Shown here piece by piece: positions 5,367-13,770 of a stretch of 15,361 bases of DNA. The DNA is taken from assembly GCA_947598425.1 (NCBI GenBank), contig CANQFH010000015.1, forward strand, positions 1 to 15,361, given 5' to 3'. Position 1 is the first letter of the stretch; every line of letters starts with the position of its first letter. The translations under genes and the position numbers were made by a program. The notes below the pieces were generated by a model. That model was not told the DNA's origin. It saw nothing but the letters and a program-made list of their open reading frames with translations, and made no database searches. The DNA is from an uncultured Bacilli bacterium. GTDB lineage: Bacteria > Bacillota_I > Bacilli_A > RF39 > UBA660.

Positions 5367-7739
5367 CTATTTATCTCTTAAAATAGCATTAAATTTACTT
5401 TCAATATTTTTAATTAAATTATTAAATACTTCCATAACTTCTTCTTCAGTTAAAGTTCTATTTTGTTCTTGGAAAGTTAAATGGAACGCTAATGATTTTT
5501 CATCATCTTTAACATTAGGTCCTTCATAGATATCAAATAATTCAACATCAGTAAGTAATTTACCACCATTCTTCTTAATATAAGTAATAATATCACCACA
5601 AGAGACATCTTTTTTAACAACAAAAGCCATATCTTTTTCCATACCAGGGAATTTAGGAATATCTTTATAACTCATCTTTTTACTATGAATACTTAATACT
5701 TTATCTAAATTAATTTCTAATGCATAAACATCATCTTTAACTACATTAGGATGTAATTTACCTATAACTCCAACTAATTCATTTTGTAAGATAATACTAG
5801 CACTTTGTCCTGGGTGAAACTCTTTTGGTATATTATTATCTACTTTAACTTCATAACGCCCTTCAAATCCTAAATAATTAAATAATTCTTCTAATATACC
5901 TTTTATAGTATAAAAATCTACTTTCTTTTTATGAATATCTAAATAATAATTACCACTCATTAATACTGCTAATTTTAAGGTTTCTTTATATTCATTATCT
6001 TCTTTATAAAAGCCTTTAGCCATTTCAAATATTGAAATATCACTTTGATTACGAGCTTTATTATATAAATATATTTCTTTTAATGAATAAAGTAAGCTAT
6101 ATCTTAAAGTATTACGATCTTCGCTCATAGGATCCGCTACTAAAATACTTTCAAAATTATCAGTAGTAAATTTATGAACTTCTTCTTTTGGTATTAATGT
6201 ATAACTATAAGTTTCATTTAAACCAAATTCCGCCATTTTATGTCTTATTTCTCTTTTAGTATGATTATATTTACCTAAAACAACTTCTAATATTGGTAAT
6301 TTACCTTTAATATTATCCATTCCATAAATACGACCAACTTCTTCAACTAAATCTTCTTCTATACTAATATCTATTCTTCTACTAGGTACGGTTACTTCTA
6401 AACTATCTTTATTCTTTTTAACAGTAAATCCCAAGCTTTCTAAAATACTAATAACATCTTTTTCTAATATAGTTATTCCTAATATTTTATTAATTTTATC
6501 ACAAGTAATATTAATTACTTTATCCTGAACATTTAACTTATCATAAGTAACCATGCCTCCGACTACAGTAGCATCAGCATATTTTTCTAATAAATGACAA
6601 CTTCTTTCGATTGCCATATAAGTTCTTTTAGGATCTAAACCTTTTTCGAAACGATTAGATGCTTCACTTCTTAAAACTTTTTTACTAGTTTTTCTTATTT
6701 TAACATTATCGAAAATAGCTGATTCAATAATGATATCTTTAGTATCTTCTTCAACTTCAGTAGAAAGGCCTCCCATAACTCCAGCAAGACCAACGGCTTC
6801 TTTAGGACTCGAAATAACAATATCTTCACTAGATAAGCATCTTTTAATACCATCTAAAGTAGTTAATTCTTCATTATCTAAAGCATTTCTAACTATTAAA
6901 GTATCTCCTAAGCTCTTAGCGTCATAATAATGTAGAGGTTGACCTGTTTCTAACATAACATAATTAGAAATATCTACTACATTATTAATTGGGCGAATTC
7001 CAGAGGCAATTAATCTATTTTTAATAAACTCAGGGCTTTCTTTAATAACCACATTTTTAACTTTTTTAGCTAAAAATAAAGGACAAGAACTAGTTTGAAT
7101 TTCTACTTTAAATTCTTTATTAATATCTTCATTATTTTCTTGATGACTTAAATCAATATCTTTTACTTTCTTTTTATAAATAGCTCCTAATTCATAAGCC
7201 ATTCCTAAGATACTTAGTAAATCACCTCGATTAGAAGTAAGTTCAAAATCAATAACTTCATCATCTAAACCTAAAGCTTTAATAGCATCGATTCCGACTT
7301 CAGTATCTAATGGTAATTCATGAATACCATCACGATCTTTATCTTCTAAGAATTTATTATCTAATCCTAATTCAGCTTTGGAACATAACATCCCATTAGA
7401 TTCTACTCCTCTAATAAGGCCTTTTTTAATTTCACCACCAGGTAATTTAGCACCAGGAAGAGCTACGATAACTTTTAATCCTACCCTCACATTCGGAGCA
7501 CCACAAACAATATTTAAAACTTCATTACCAACATTAACCTTACATACATGTAAATGATCACTATCAGGATGCATAACACATTCTAAGACTTCACCAACTA
7601 CTAAATTAGTACAATTAATAAGTGGCCCTGCACTTTCATATTCATTACCAATATTAGTCATATCTGCTGCTATTTTATTAATATCTAAATCTTTATCTAA
7701 ATCAATATAATCACTTACAAATTTTCTACTAAGTTTCAT
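5367..7739 (-). CDS. pheT: Phenylalanine-tRNA ligase, beta subunit
   Basis: PheT pairs with PheS as an (alpha-beta)2 enzyme that charges tRNA-Phe in the cytoplasm. The 790 residues match the usual bacterial length of about 800. Domains in order: the EMAP/YtpR-like tRNA-binding domain (about 42-150, with VVGEVLECVMHPDSDHLHVC and NGMLCS), the B3/B4 editing domain (about 210-395), B5 (about 405-475), the catalytic-like core (about 480-690), and the C-terminal anticodon-binding FDX-ACB domain (about 697-790). The start overlaps the pheS stop by one base (TAATG), a sign of translational coupling that would keep subunits equal. No clear terminator follows the TAG stop before the tetR promoter. Confidence 0.98.
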   Translation of the reverse strand: MKLSRKFVSDYIDLDKDLDINKIAADMTNIGNEYESAGPLINCTNLVVGEVLECVMHPDSDHLHVCKVNVGNEVLNIVCGAPNVRVGLKVIVALPGAKLPGGEIKKGLIRGVESNGMLCSKAELGLDNKFLEDKDRDGIHELPLDTEVGIDAIKALGLDDEVIDFELTSNRGDLLSILGMAYELGAIYKKKVKDIDLSHQENNEDINKEFKVEIQTSSCPLFLAKKVKNVVIKESPEFIKNRLIASGIRPINNVVDISNYVMLETGQPLHYYDAKSLGDTLIVRNALDNEELTTLDGIKRCLSSEDIVISSPKEAVGLAGVMGGLSTEVEEDTKDIIIESAIFDNVKIRKTSKKVLRSEASNRFEKGLDPKRTYMAIERSCHLLEKYADATVVGGMVTYDKLNVQDKVINITCDKINKILGITILEKDVISILESLGFTVKKNKDSLEVTVPSRRIDISIEEDLVEEVGRIYGMDNIKGKLPILEVVLGKYNHTKREIRHKMAEFGLNETYSYTLIPKEEVHKFTTDNFESILVADPMSEDRNTLRYSLLYSLKEIYLYNKARNQSDISIFEMAKGFYKEDNEYKETLKLAVLMSGNYYLDIHKKKVDFYTIKGILEELFNYLGFEGRYEVKVDNNIPKEFHPGQSASIILQNELVGVIGKLHPNVVKDDVYALEINLDKVLSIHSKKMSYKDIPKFPGMEKDMAFVVKKDVSCGDIITYIKKNGGKLLTDVELFDIYEGPNVKDDEKSLAFHLTFQEQNRTLTEEEVMEVFNNLIKNIESKFNAILRDK

Positions 7740-8791
7740 TATTCTTCATCCTTTCTATCAAATTGTTTTAAAAAGCGAATATCATTACCATAAATAGTTC
7801 GAATATCAGGAATACCATATTTAAACATAGCAAATCGATCCATACCGGTACCAAAAGCAAATCCTTGATATTTTTTACTATCATAACCACTCATTTCTAA
7901 AACATTAGGATGAACCATACCAGCTCCTAAAACTTCAATCCAACCAGTTTGTTTACATAATGAACAACCTTTACCATTACATTTAAAACAACTAACATCT
8001 ACTTCAACACTAGGTTCCGTAAATGGAAAATAACTTGGTCTAAATCTAACATTAGTTTTTTCTCCCAATATTTTTTTACAAAATAATTCTAATGTTCCTT
8101 TTAAATCTGCCATAGATATATTTTCATCAATTACTAGCCCTTCTATTTGCATAAATTGATGTGAATGAGTAGCATCTTCATCTCTTCTATAAACTTTACC
8201 AGGACAGACTATACGAAGTGGTCCTTTAGCAGTACATTCTTCCATGGCTCTTACTTGAGCTGTTGATGTTTGACTTCTTAATAAATAATTTTCATATTCG
8301 CCATCTAAATAAAAACTATCTTGAGCATCTCTTGCAGGATGACCTTTAGGTAAATTTAATTTTTGGAAACAATTTTCATCACTTTCAATTTCAGGGCCTT
8401 CATATACTGTATAGCCCATAGATACAAAGATATCTTCAAACTCTTCAGTTATTCTTGTCATTGGATGAAGACTGCCTCTTTTTATTTTTCTACCTGGAAG
8501 AGTAATATCGATTTTTTCACTAGCTAATTTTTGATTTAATTCTTGTTCTTCAAAATTATTTTTAGCAGTATCATATTCTTCACTAAATAAACTTCTAAGT
8601 TCATTTACTAATATCCCAAATTCTCTTTTTTCTTCATTAGGGATATCTTTAATCATTTGGTTTAACAAACTAATCTTACCATTTTTACCCATATATTCTA
8701 CTTTAATATTTTCTAATTCATTTAAATTATTGATATTTTTAAATACTTCTTGTAACTCTTTCTTAATTTCTTCTATTTTATCTTTATACAT
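7739..8791 (-). CDS. pheS: Phenylalanine-tRNA ligase, alpha subunit
   Basis: This is the catalytic subunit (class II). It has an N-terminal coiled coil (about 1-85) that grips tRNA. Motif 1 begins near HPMTRI (about 110), motif 2 has RRDEDATHSHQFMQIEG (about 202-218), and motif 3 has GFAFGTGMDRFAM (about 310-322). A cysteine knuckle C268-x2-C271-x4-C276-x2-C279 sits in the insertion before GWIEVLGAGMVHPNVL, a variant I recall from other Gram-positive PheS proteins. An ATG two codons further out (8797) is possible. I prefer 8791 because AGGAG is then 8 bases away rather than 2. Expression is controlled by the T-box leader upstream. Confidence 0.97.
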   Translation of the reverse strand: MYKDKIEEIKKELQEVFKNINNLNELENIKVEYMGKNGKISLLNQMIKDIPNEEKREFGILVNELRSLFSEEYDTAKNNFEEQELNQKLASEKIDITLPGRKIKRGSLHPMTRITEEFEDIFVSMGYTVYEGPEIESDENCFQKLNLPKGHPARDAQDSFYLDGEYENYLLRSQTSTAQVRAMEECTAKGPLRIVCPGKVYRRDEDATHSHQFMQIEGLVIDENISMADLKGTLELFCKKILGEKTNVRFRPSYFPFTEPSVEVDVSCFKCNGKGCSLCKQTGWIEVLGAGMVHPNVLEMSGYDSKKYQGFAFGTGMDRFAMFKYGIPDIRTIYGNDIRFLKQFDRKDEE

Positions 8792-8807
8792 ATTCATATC
8801 TCCTTTA

Positions 8808-9014
8808 TAAATAAAAATTCATAAACAAAGAATGAAAGGACGAGAATTCCCGCGGTACCACCTTTATTTATGAATTAATCATACACTTTTAGTTCTTAAT
8901 GCGAACTTGACAACTAATACTCCTTAACTGAACTTCAATTAATAATTTATCTTAAAATACTTGCACCTAATATATTTTATCTCTAAATTAGAATTTATTA
9001 ATCTACTATATTTA
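8808..9014 (-). promoter_or_regulatory. T-box leader, phenylalanine type
   Basis: The diagnostic T-box sequence AAAGGTGGTACCGCG lies at 8851-8865. It senses uncharged tRNA-Phe. Stem I carries the S-turn pair AGTA (9004-9007) and GAA (8934-8936), each next to the stem GATTAA/TTAATT. The codon following is UUC (8930-8932), a Phe specifier matching the gene. A small hairpin AGTTC/GAACT fits stem III. The antiterminator can form from AAAGG and CCTTT around the T-box. The competing helix has 14-nt arms 8862-8875 and 8817-8830 with a U-rich run after it, ending just before the pheS ribosome binding site. Confidence 0.93.
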
Positions 9015-9018
9015 ATTC

Positions 9019-9024
9019 ATTGTA
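9019..9024 (-). promoter_or_regulatory. Possible -10 of the pheS T-box transcript
   Basis: TACAAT on the minus strand would start transcription near 9012, a few bases before the T-box S-turn strand. No convincing -35 is visible at 16-18 bp. It lies between the rubrerythrin stop and the T-box, so read-through from rubrerythrin is a second possible source of transcript. Confidence 0.35.
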
Positions 9025-9031
9025 TTATTTA

Positions 9032-9571
9032 TTAATAATTTTCAGCTTTTCTTTCAAAGAAACTTTGAGCATGTTTACATACAGGACAAACTTCTGGAGC
9101 TTTCTTACCAATAACTACATGACCACAGTTACGACATACCCAAATAGTATCTCCTTCTGAAGAAAAAACTAAACCTTCATCTATATTACTAATTAATTTA
9201 CGATATCTTTCTTCATGTTCTTTTTCGATCTTTGCAACACCTTCAAATAAAGCTGCAATACGTGTAAATCCTTCTTCTTTAGCTACTTTAGCAAATTCTT
9301 GATACATATCTGTCCATTCATAATTTTCACCAGCAGCAGCATCTTCTAAGTTAGTATGAGTATCAGGTACATCTCCATCATGTAACTCTTTAAACCATAA
9401 CTTAGCATGTTCTTTTTCATTATTAGCTGTTTCTTCAAAAATAGCAGCAATTTGTTCATAACCTTCTTTTCTAGCTTTACTAGCATAATAAGTATATTTA
9501 TTTCTAGCTTGACTTTCACCAGCAAATGCTGCCATTAAATTAGCTTCAGTTTTTGAACCTTTTAATTCCAT
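9032..9571 (-). CDS. rbr: Rubrerythrin
   Basis: Rubrerythrin is a cytoplasmic diiron peroxidase that removes hydrogen peroxide in anaerobes with electrons from a rubredoxin-type iron. The ferritin-like helical domain (about 1-135) has E19 in GESQARN and two ExxH motifs (E52-H55 and E116-H119), as expected for the diiron site. A rubredoxin-like domain follows (about 140-179) with C146-x2-C149 and C162-x2-C165. Length 179 is close to the classic form of about 190. It is monocistronic from its own promoter after a strong terminator. No clear peroxide-repressor box could be called. Confidence 0.97.
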   Translation of the reverse strand: MELKGSKTEANLMAAFAGESQARNKYTYYASKARKEGYEQIAAIFEETANNEKEHAKLWFKELHDGDVPDTHTNLEDAAAGENYEWTDMYQEFAKVAKEEGFTRIAALFEGVAKIEKEHEERYRKLISNIDEGLVFSSEGDTIWVCRNCGHVVIGKKAPEVCPVCKHAQSFFERKAENY

Positions 9572-9593
9572 ATTAACACTTCCTTAATTAAAG

Positions 9594-9622
9594 ATTATAA
9601 AGCAATAATAAAAAAAAGTAAA
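9594..9622 (-). promoter_or_regulatory. Promoter of rubrerythrin gene
   Basis: Minus-strand TTTACT (9617-9622) and perfect TATAAT (9594-9599) are 17 bp apart. The start near 9587 gives a leader of about 15 nt containing an AAGGAAG ribosome binding site. Confidence 0.65.
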
Positions 9623-9634
9623 GCTCAATAATTG

Positions 9635-9670
9635 AAAAAAATGTCACTATTTTTCTAAATAATAACATTT
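9635..9670 (-). terminator. Intrinsic terminator after the signal peptidase gene
   Basis: A 14-bp stem with two G-U pairs has arms AAATGTTATTATTT (9657-9670) and AAATAGTGACATTT (9639-9652) around a 4-nt loop, followed by a U-run. It starts directly after the TAA stop. Confidence 0.85.
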
Positions 9671-10384
9671 TTATTTTTTCTTATTTTTAATTTTTTCTAT
9701 ATCTTCATAAGCATTTTCTAAATCATCTTGATTATTAACATCTTCTTCTTTTACTATATCTCCTTCTTTAGGAATATCTTCTTTTTTATTATCTTTATTC
9801 TTAGCCATTTTAATTATTTTTAAAATATCTCTAACTATAATATATAATGCTGGAATAACTACTACTAAAAGCCATCCAAAACCACTAGATAAGAATGATT
9901 GAATTTTACCTAAACCAGGAATAACTGCTTTGACAACTCCAATAACGTTACCTTCTTTAACACATCCTTGGTCTTCTCCAGTATTATTATCTCCCCTTGT
10001 AACTAAACAAGTCGAACCATCATCTAATTTTCTAGTACCAACAACTCTATGGGTAATAGTCATACCATAAGTAACATTCCAAGTAGATATATAAGTAATA
10101 ACATCATTTACTTTAACATCATTTATATCATCTATTTTAGTATTTACAATAACATCATATACATTTATTGTAGGTTCCATACTTTGACTTACTATTGTAT
10201 AAACAGAGAACTTTGGCTCAAATCTTTCACCTTTAGTAGCATATAATCTCACAGATATATAATAATAAATAAGTAAAATACCCACTATTATAAGAAGTAC
10301 AAAAATAGTCCAACTGATAACTGTTGATATATATTTAAATAAACCTTTAAAATTGTAATGCGTTTCATCTATTTTATTATTCAT
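9671..10384 (-). CDS. Signal peptidase I, SipW/ER type
   Basis: This membrane protease removes signal peptides. TM1 is at about 20-45 and a C-terminal TM at about 170-190. The outer catalytic part has S68 in VSQSMEP, H112 in THRVV and RGDNN with D132. A His in place of the usual bacterial Lys marks the ER/archaeal (SipW-like) branch, which in bacilli processes special substrates such as biofilm fibre proteins. C126 and C141 flank the RGDNN loop and could form a disulfide. The cytoplasmic tail (about 193-237) is unusually long and rich in Lys, Glu and Asp. The AGGG ribosome binding site is weak. Of its neighbours, the single-pass membrane protein encoded just upstream is the best local candidate for a substrate or partner. 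The stop is TAA. Confidence 0.93.
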   Translation of the reverse strand: MNNKIDETHYNFKGLFKYISTVISWTIFVLLIIVGILLIYYYISVRLYATKGERFEPKFSVYTIVSQSMEPTINVYDVIVNTKIDDINDVKVNDVITYISTWNVTYGMTITHRVVGTRKLDDGSTCLVTRGDNNTGEDQGCVKEGNVIGVVKAVIPGLGKIQSFLSSGFGWLLVVVIPALYIIVRDILKIIKMAKNKDNKKEDIPKEGDIVKEEDVNNQDDLENAYEDIEKIKNKKK

Positions 10385-10408
10385 ACAACTCGTCCCTATT
10401 CTAAACTT

Positions 10409-10437
10409 ATTATATACAACTTTTTTATCTTTAACAA
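10409..10437 (-). promoter_or_regulatory. Promoter of the signal peptidase gene
   Basis: Minus-strand TTGTTA (10432-10437) and TATAAT (10409-10414) are 17 bp apart in the 68-bp gap after the upstream gene. The start would be near 10402. Confidence 0.72.
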
Positions 10438-10452
10438 TATTAAATTTATTAA

Positions 10453-11172
10453 TTAGGCATTGCCTTTATATTCTATTTTAAATTCTATTTCAAATTCTTT
10501 ATTCAAATTACGAGAATTCTTATTAACATAAGTTTCACTTTTCCAATACATTTTTTTATTATCCCCAGGTTTAACACTTAAATTATAATCAGTTAATACT
10601 TTTAAATTATTAGTAATACCAGCAATATCAAAATAATTTCCCATAAGTGGTAACAACGTACTATTAGTAGTAGATATGGCATTACTAATATATGTCCAAT
10701 TTTCATTATCATAAGAATATGCAAATCTTACTAATAAATCACTATCATTGGTAGCTATATTATTATAGTTAAAATTATTCTTACTAATATTATATCTAAC
10801 ATCAAAGAATACATTACCATCTGAAGTAGAATCCTTTTTAGTAGATAAACTAATTGAAGCAATATTTTCATATATTAATTCTTTATCATTAGTAATATCA
10901 TCTGCTGTTATTTTATGACTAAATTTTCCCATACTAACAATAACGGCATCATTTTTAGCATTATTTATTTCTACTATTTCACCATTTTTATAATTAATAT
11001 TTTTATAATATCTTCCTATATATACTAAAGAGCAAAATAAAGTAAAACCAAAAAGTAAAATTAAAACAACTAATAATACTATTTGTGAAGAATTTTGATA
11101 ATAAGCTACTTCTTTAATAGTAGCATCTTCATTATCATCATATTTTTTTTGTTTAACCACCTTTTTATTCAT
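10453..11172 (-). CDS. Single-pass membrane protein with beta-rich outer domain, unknown function
   Basis: I do not recognise this 239-residue protein. A charged cytoplasmic stretch (1-30) is followed by one membrane helix (about 31-53) and an outer domain of about 185 residues with alternating hydrophobic patterns, many Asn and aromatics, and strands such as VFFDVRYNI, LLVRFAYSYDNENWTYI and EFEIEFKIEYKG. It looks like a beta-sandwich. The neighbouring SipW-type peptidase suggests a TasA/camelysin-like secreted partner, but I see no clear signal-peptide cleavage site or family signature, so this is a hypothesis. It is preceded by a good promoter and an AAGGAG ribosome binding site; spacing of 68 bp and a second promoter separate it from the peptidase gene. 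Confidence 0.8.
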   Translation of the reverse strand: MNKKVVKQKKYDDNEDATIKEVAYYQNSSQIVLLVVLILLFGFTLFCSLVYIGRYYKNINYKNGEIVEINNAKNDAVIVSMGKFSHKITADDITNDKELIYENIASISLSTKKDSTSDGNVFFDVRYNISKNNFNYNNIATNDSDLLVRFAYSYDNENWTYISNAISTTNSTLLPLMGNYFDIAGITNNLKVLTDYNLSVKPGDNKKMYWKSETYVNKNSRNLNKEFEIEFKIEYKGNA

Positions 11173-11199
11173 ATTATATGACTCCTTATTCTACTAAAA

Positions 11200-11228
11200 A
11201 GTATATCATAAGATTTTTTGATATTCAA
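11200..11228 (-). promoter_or_regulatory. Promoter of the single-pass membrane protein gene
   Basis: Minus-strand TTGAAT (11223-11228) and TATACT (11200-11205) are 17 bp apart, and TGA before the -10 makes it an extended -10. It begins 16 bp after the ABC transporter stop. No terminator was found in between. Confidence 0.72.
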
Positions 11229-11243
11229 CAAAGAATTCTATCT

Positions 11244-13658
11244 TTATTCTGTTCTAAGAGCAATAACTGGATCTTTTTTACTAGCTATTCTTGATGGAAT
11301 TAAACCTCCAATTACAGTTAATAAAATACTGATAATGATTAGAATAATACTACCTAGTATTGGTATTCTACATAATCCAGAAATATTAACTAAATTCTTT
11401 AAAATAATATTTGTTGGAATACTTATTAATATTGTTATTAATATTCCAATTAAACCTGAAGTAAGACCAATAATAAAGGTTTCAGCATTAAATACATGAG
11501 CAATATCTTTTTTACTAGCACCAATACTTCTTAATATACCAATTTCTTTAGTTCTTTCTAAAACACTAATATAAGTGATTATTCCAATCATTATTGATGA
11601 AACCACTAAAGAAATACTAACAAACGCAATTAAAACATAACTAATTATATTAACAATAGTAGTAACACTATTCATAAGTAAACCAACATAATCAGTATAT
11701 TGTATTTTATCAGAATCATTTTGTTGATCATTATAATCATTGATAATATCAATTATTTCTTCTTTTTCATTAAATCCTTTAGGGTACAAATTAATCATAC
11801 TTGGTTCATCTATATCTACTACTCCAAGTAAAGCTAAATTATTTTCATAAGTATCAGTACCCGTAAATTCACTATTTGTAAAAATATTTTTATCTTTATT
11901 ATTTAATTGTTCTAAACTTACTTGAGCATTATTATTTTTATCAATAACATATTTAGTTAATTTACTAGTATAACCAATGCCACCACTAGTTGCAGAGATT
12001 GCGGCTTCTTCATTTGGTCTAATAATTCCTACTATTTGGATATCTTCAGCATTTTTAATTAAATTCTTCATAAAGTTTATATCTTGTTCTTTATTAACCC
12101 ATTTATCATTTTCTTTTTTATATAAAGAAGAATTTAATACTAATTTATATTTAGTATTTAAAATTTCTTCAAAAGTATAATCACGATTATTTACTTCATA
12201 TTTTTCGCCCCTCATTGTACTATGAAATAAATTATATAATTCATTCTTATCTTTTAATCCTAAAGAATATAAAACATAATCAGAGACACTATTATTTTCA
12301 TCTACTATTAAAACAATTTCATTATATTCATTAGGAAGTCTACCTGCTACTATATCATATTGACTCTTTAATAAATTAGTATTATCTGATAATTCCATCC
12401 ATACATTATAAGTATTCATCATAGTATTACCCATACCTAAATTTTCCATAATATCTGTAGGATTTATTTTATTGATACCTTTAGATGTATCTGCATCATA
12501 CATATTTAATTCAAAATTATAACCATATTTAATATCATTAGTTAAATTTTGAATATCTTCATTATTTTCAATAAATTCTTTAAATTTCACTAAATTATTA
12601 GTAGTTACTTGTTGAGTTACCATACTCATCATATCACTCATAATATTATTAGCATATATTTTATTTTTATCTTCATGATTAGTACTATTCTTATCATTCA
12701 TACTACTCATAAATGATGCCATATCTACAGTTTGTTTTTCAATAGTTAAAGGATAACTAGTAAGAGTATCTTCTTCTACTTTAGCAATATATTTATCAAT
12801 ACCATTTGATAAAGCCATGATTAAAGAAATACCTATTATACCGATACTTCCTGCAAAAGCTGTTAAAATCGTTCTACCCTTTTTAGTCATTAAATTATTT
12901 AAACTTAAAGATATTGCTGTTTTAAAAGACATACTAGCTTTCATTTTTTCATTACTAGTATTTATAATAGTATTTTCAATATTATAAGGATTACTATCAC
13001 CTTCAATAATACCATCTTTTAAATTAATAATTCTAGTAGAATACATATTAGCTAAATCAGGATTATGAGTAACCATGATAACTAATCTATCTTTAGCAAT
13101 TTCTTTTAATAAATCCATAATTTGAATACTAGTTTTAGTATCTAGGGCTCCACTAGGTTCATCCGCTAAGACTATCTTTGGATTATTTACAAGGGCTCTT
13201 GCTATAGCTACTCTTTGCATTTGACCACCAGATAATTGATTAGGTTTTTTATAGATATGATCTTTTAACCCCACACTTTCTAGGGCTTCAATAGCTCTTT
13301 TTCTTCTTTCTTTTTTAGAAACGCCACTTATAGTTAAAGCTAGCTCTACATTACTTAATACATTTTGATGACTAATTAAATTATAACTTTGAAAAACAAA
13401 CCCTACTTGATAATTACGATAAACATCCCAATCATGATCAGTATAATTTTTAGTACTTTTACCATTTATAATTAAATCACCATTAGTATAACCATCTAAG
13501 CCTCCAATAATGTTTAAAAGTGTTGTCTTACCACTTCCAGATGGTCCTAAAATAGAAACAAATTCATTTTCTCGAAAACTAATACTAACATTATCTAAAG
13601 CTTTTTGTTCAAAATTATCTAATTTATATACTTTAGTTATATTTTTTATTTCTAACAT
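11244..13658 (-). CDS. MacB-like ABC transporter, ATPase fused to FtsX permease
   Basis: The 804 residues start with a complete ATPase: Walker A GPSGSGKTT (38-46), Q-loop near Q90, signature LSGGQMQRV (142-150), Walker B IVLADE (162-167) and H198 in MVTHNP. A membrane helix at about 262-284 leads to a large outer domain (about 290-660) of the MacB periplasmic-core type. Three C-terminal helices follow (about 672-696, 728-753, 766-787) with the FtsX signature ERTKEIGILRSIGASKKDI. This is the type VII (mechanotransmission) fold, which works on substrates outside the membrane or on envelope processes, for example lipoprotein or peptide removal. The substrate is unknown. AAAGGAGG precedes the ATG. 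It has its own promoter and follows the membrane-bound regulator gene, a plausible control link. Confidence 0.95.
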   Translation of the reverse strand: MLEIKNITKVYKLDNFEQKALDNVSISFRENEFVSILGPSGSGKTTLLNIIGGLDGYTNGDLIINGKSTKNYTDHDWDVYRNYQVGFVFQSYNLISHQNVLSNVELALTISGVSKKERRKRAIEALESVGLKDHIYKKPNQLSGGQMQRVAIARALVNNPKIVLADEPSGALDTKTSIQIMDLLKEIAKDRLVIMVTHNPDLANMYSTRIINLKDGIIEGDSNPYNIENTIINTSNEKMKASMSFKTAISLSLNNLMTKKGRTILTAFAGSIGIIGISLIMALSNGIDKYIAKVEEDTLTSYPLTIEKQTVDMASFMSSMNDKNSTNHEDKNKIYANNIMSDMMSMVTQQVTTNNLVKFKEFIENNEDIQNLTNDIKYGYNFELNMYDADTSKGINKINPTDIMENLGMGNTMMNTYNVWMELSDNTNLLKSQYDIVAGRLPNEYNEIVLIVDENNSVSDYVLYSLGLKDKNELYNLFHSTMRGEKYEVNNRDYTFEEILNTKYKLVLNSSLYKKENDKWVNKEQDINFMKNLIKNAEDIQIVGIIRPNEEAAISATSGGIGYTSKLTKYVIDKNNNAQVSLEQLNNKDKNIFTNSEFTGTDTYENNLALLGVVDIDEPSMINLYPKGFNEKEEIIDIINDYNDQQNDSDKIQYTDYVGLLMNSVTTIVNIISYVLIAFVSISLVVSSIMIGIITYISVLERTKEIGILRSIGASKKDIAHVFNAETFIIGLTSGLIGILITILISIPTNIILKNLVNISGLCRIPILGSIILIIISILLTVIGGLIPSRIASKKDPVIALRTE

Positions 13659-13701
13659 AAATATCCTCCTTTAAATATATATTAATTATTTTTAATTTAT
13701 A

Positions 13702-13713
13702 AGACTATACTCT
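13702..13713. promoter_or_regulatory. Possible operator at the ABC transporter start site
   Basis: AGACTATACTCT (AGA-N-TATA-N-TCT) is a near-perfect palindrome covering the predicted start of the ABC transporter transcript. Its place directly below the -10 would suit a repressor. The neighbouring XRE regulator is the obvious candidate, but short AT-rich palindromes also arise by chance. Confidence 0.3.
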
Positions 13714-13742
13714 ATTATATTTAATAATTGTGAAGTTTTCAA
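13714..13742 (-). promoter_or_regulatory. Promoter of the ABC transporter gene
   Basis: Minus-strand TTGAAA (13737-13742) and TATAAT (13714-13719) are 17 bp apart. The -35 immediately follows the U-run of the terminator of the regulator gene. Confidence 0.78.
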
Positions 13743-13743
13743 G

Positions 13744-13770
13744 AAAAAAGCAGATTTATTAATCTACTTT
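13744..13770 (-). terminator. Intrinsic terminator of the XRE regulator gene
   Basis: A 10-bp stem with one G-U pair has arms AAAGTAGATT (13761-13770) and AATCTGCTTT (13747-13756), loop AATA, and a U-run. The 5' arm overlaps the TAA stop codon. Confidence 0.85.

Noticed and set aside
9575..9615. A PerR-like box upstream of rubrerythrin
   Set aside because: The AT-rich stretch matches only one half of the TTATAAT-type repeat. The other half has too many differences to call in DNA this rich in A and T.
11206..11243. A terminator after the ABC transporter gene
   Set aside because: Only short bulged stems can be drawn and no U-run follows them.
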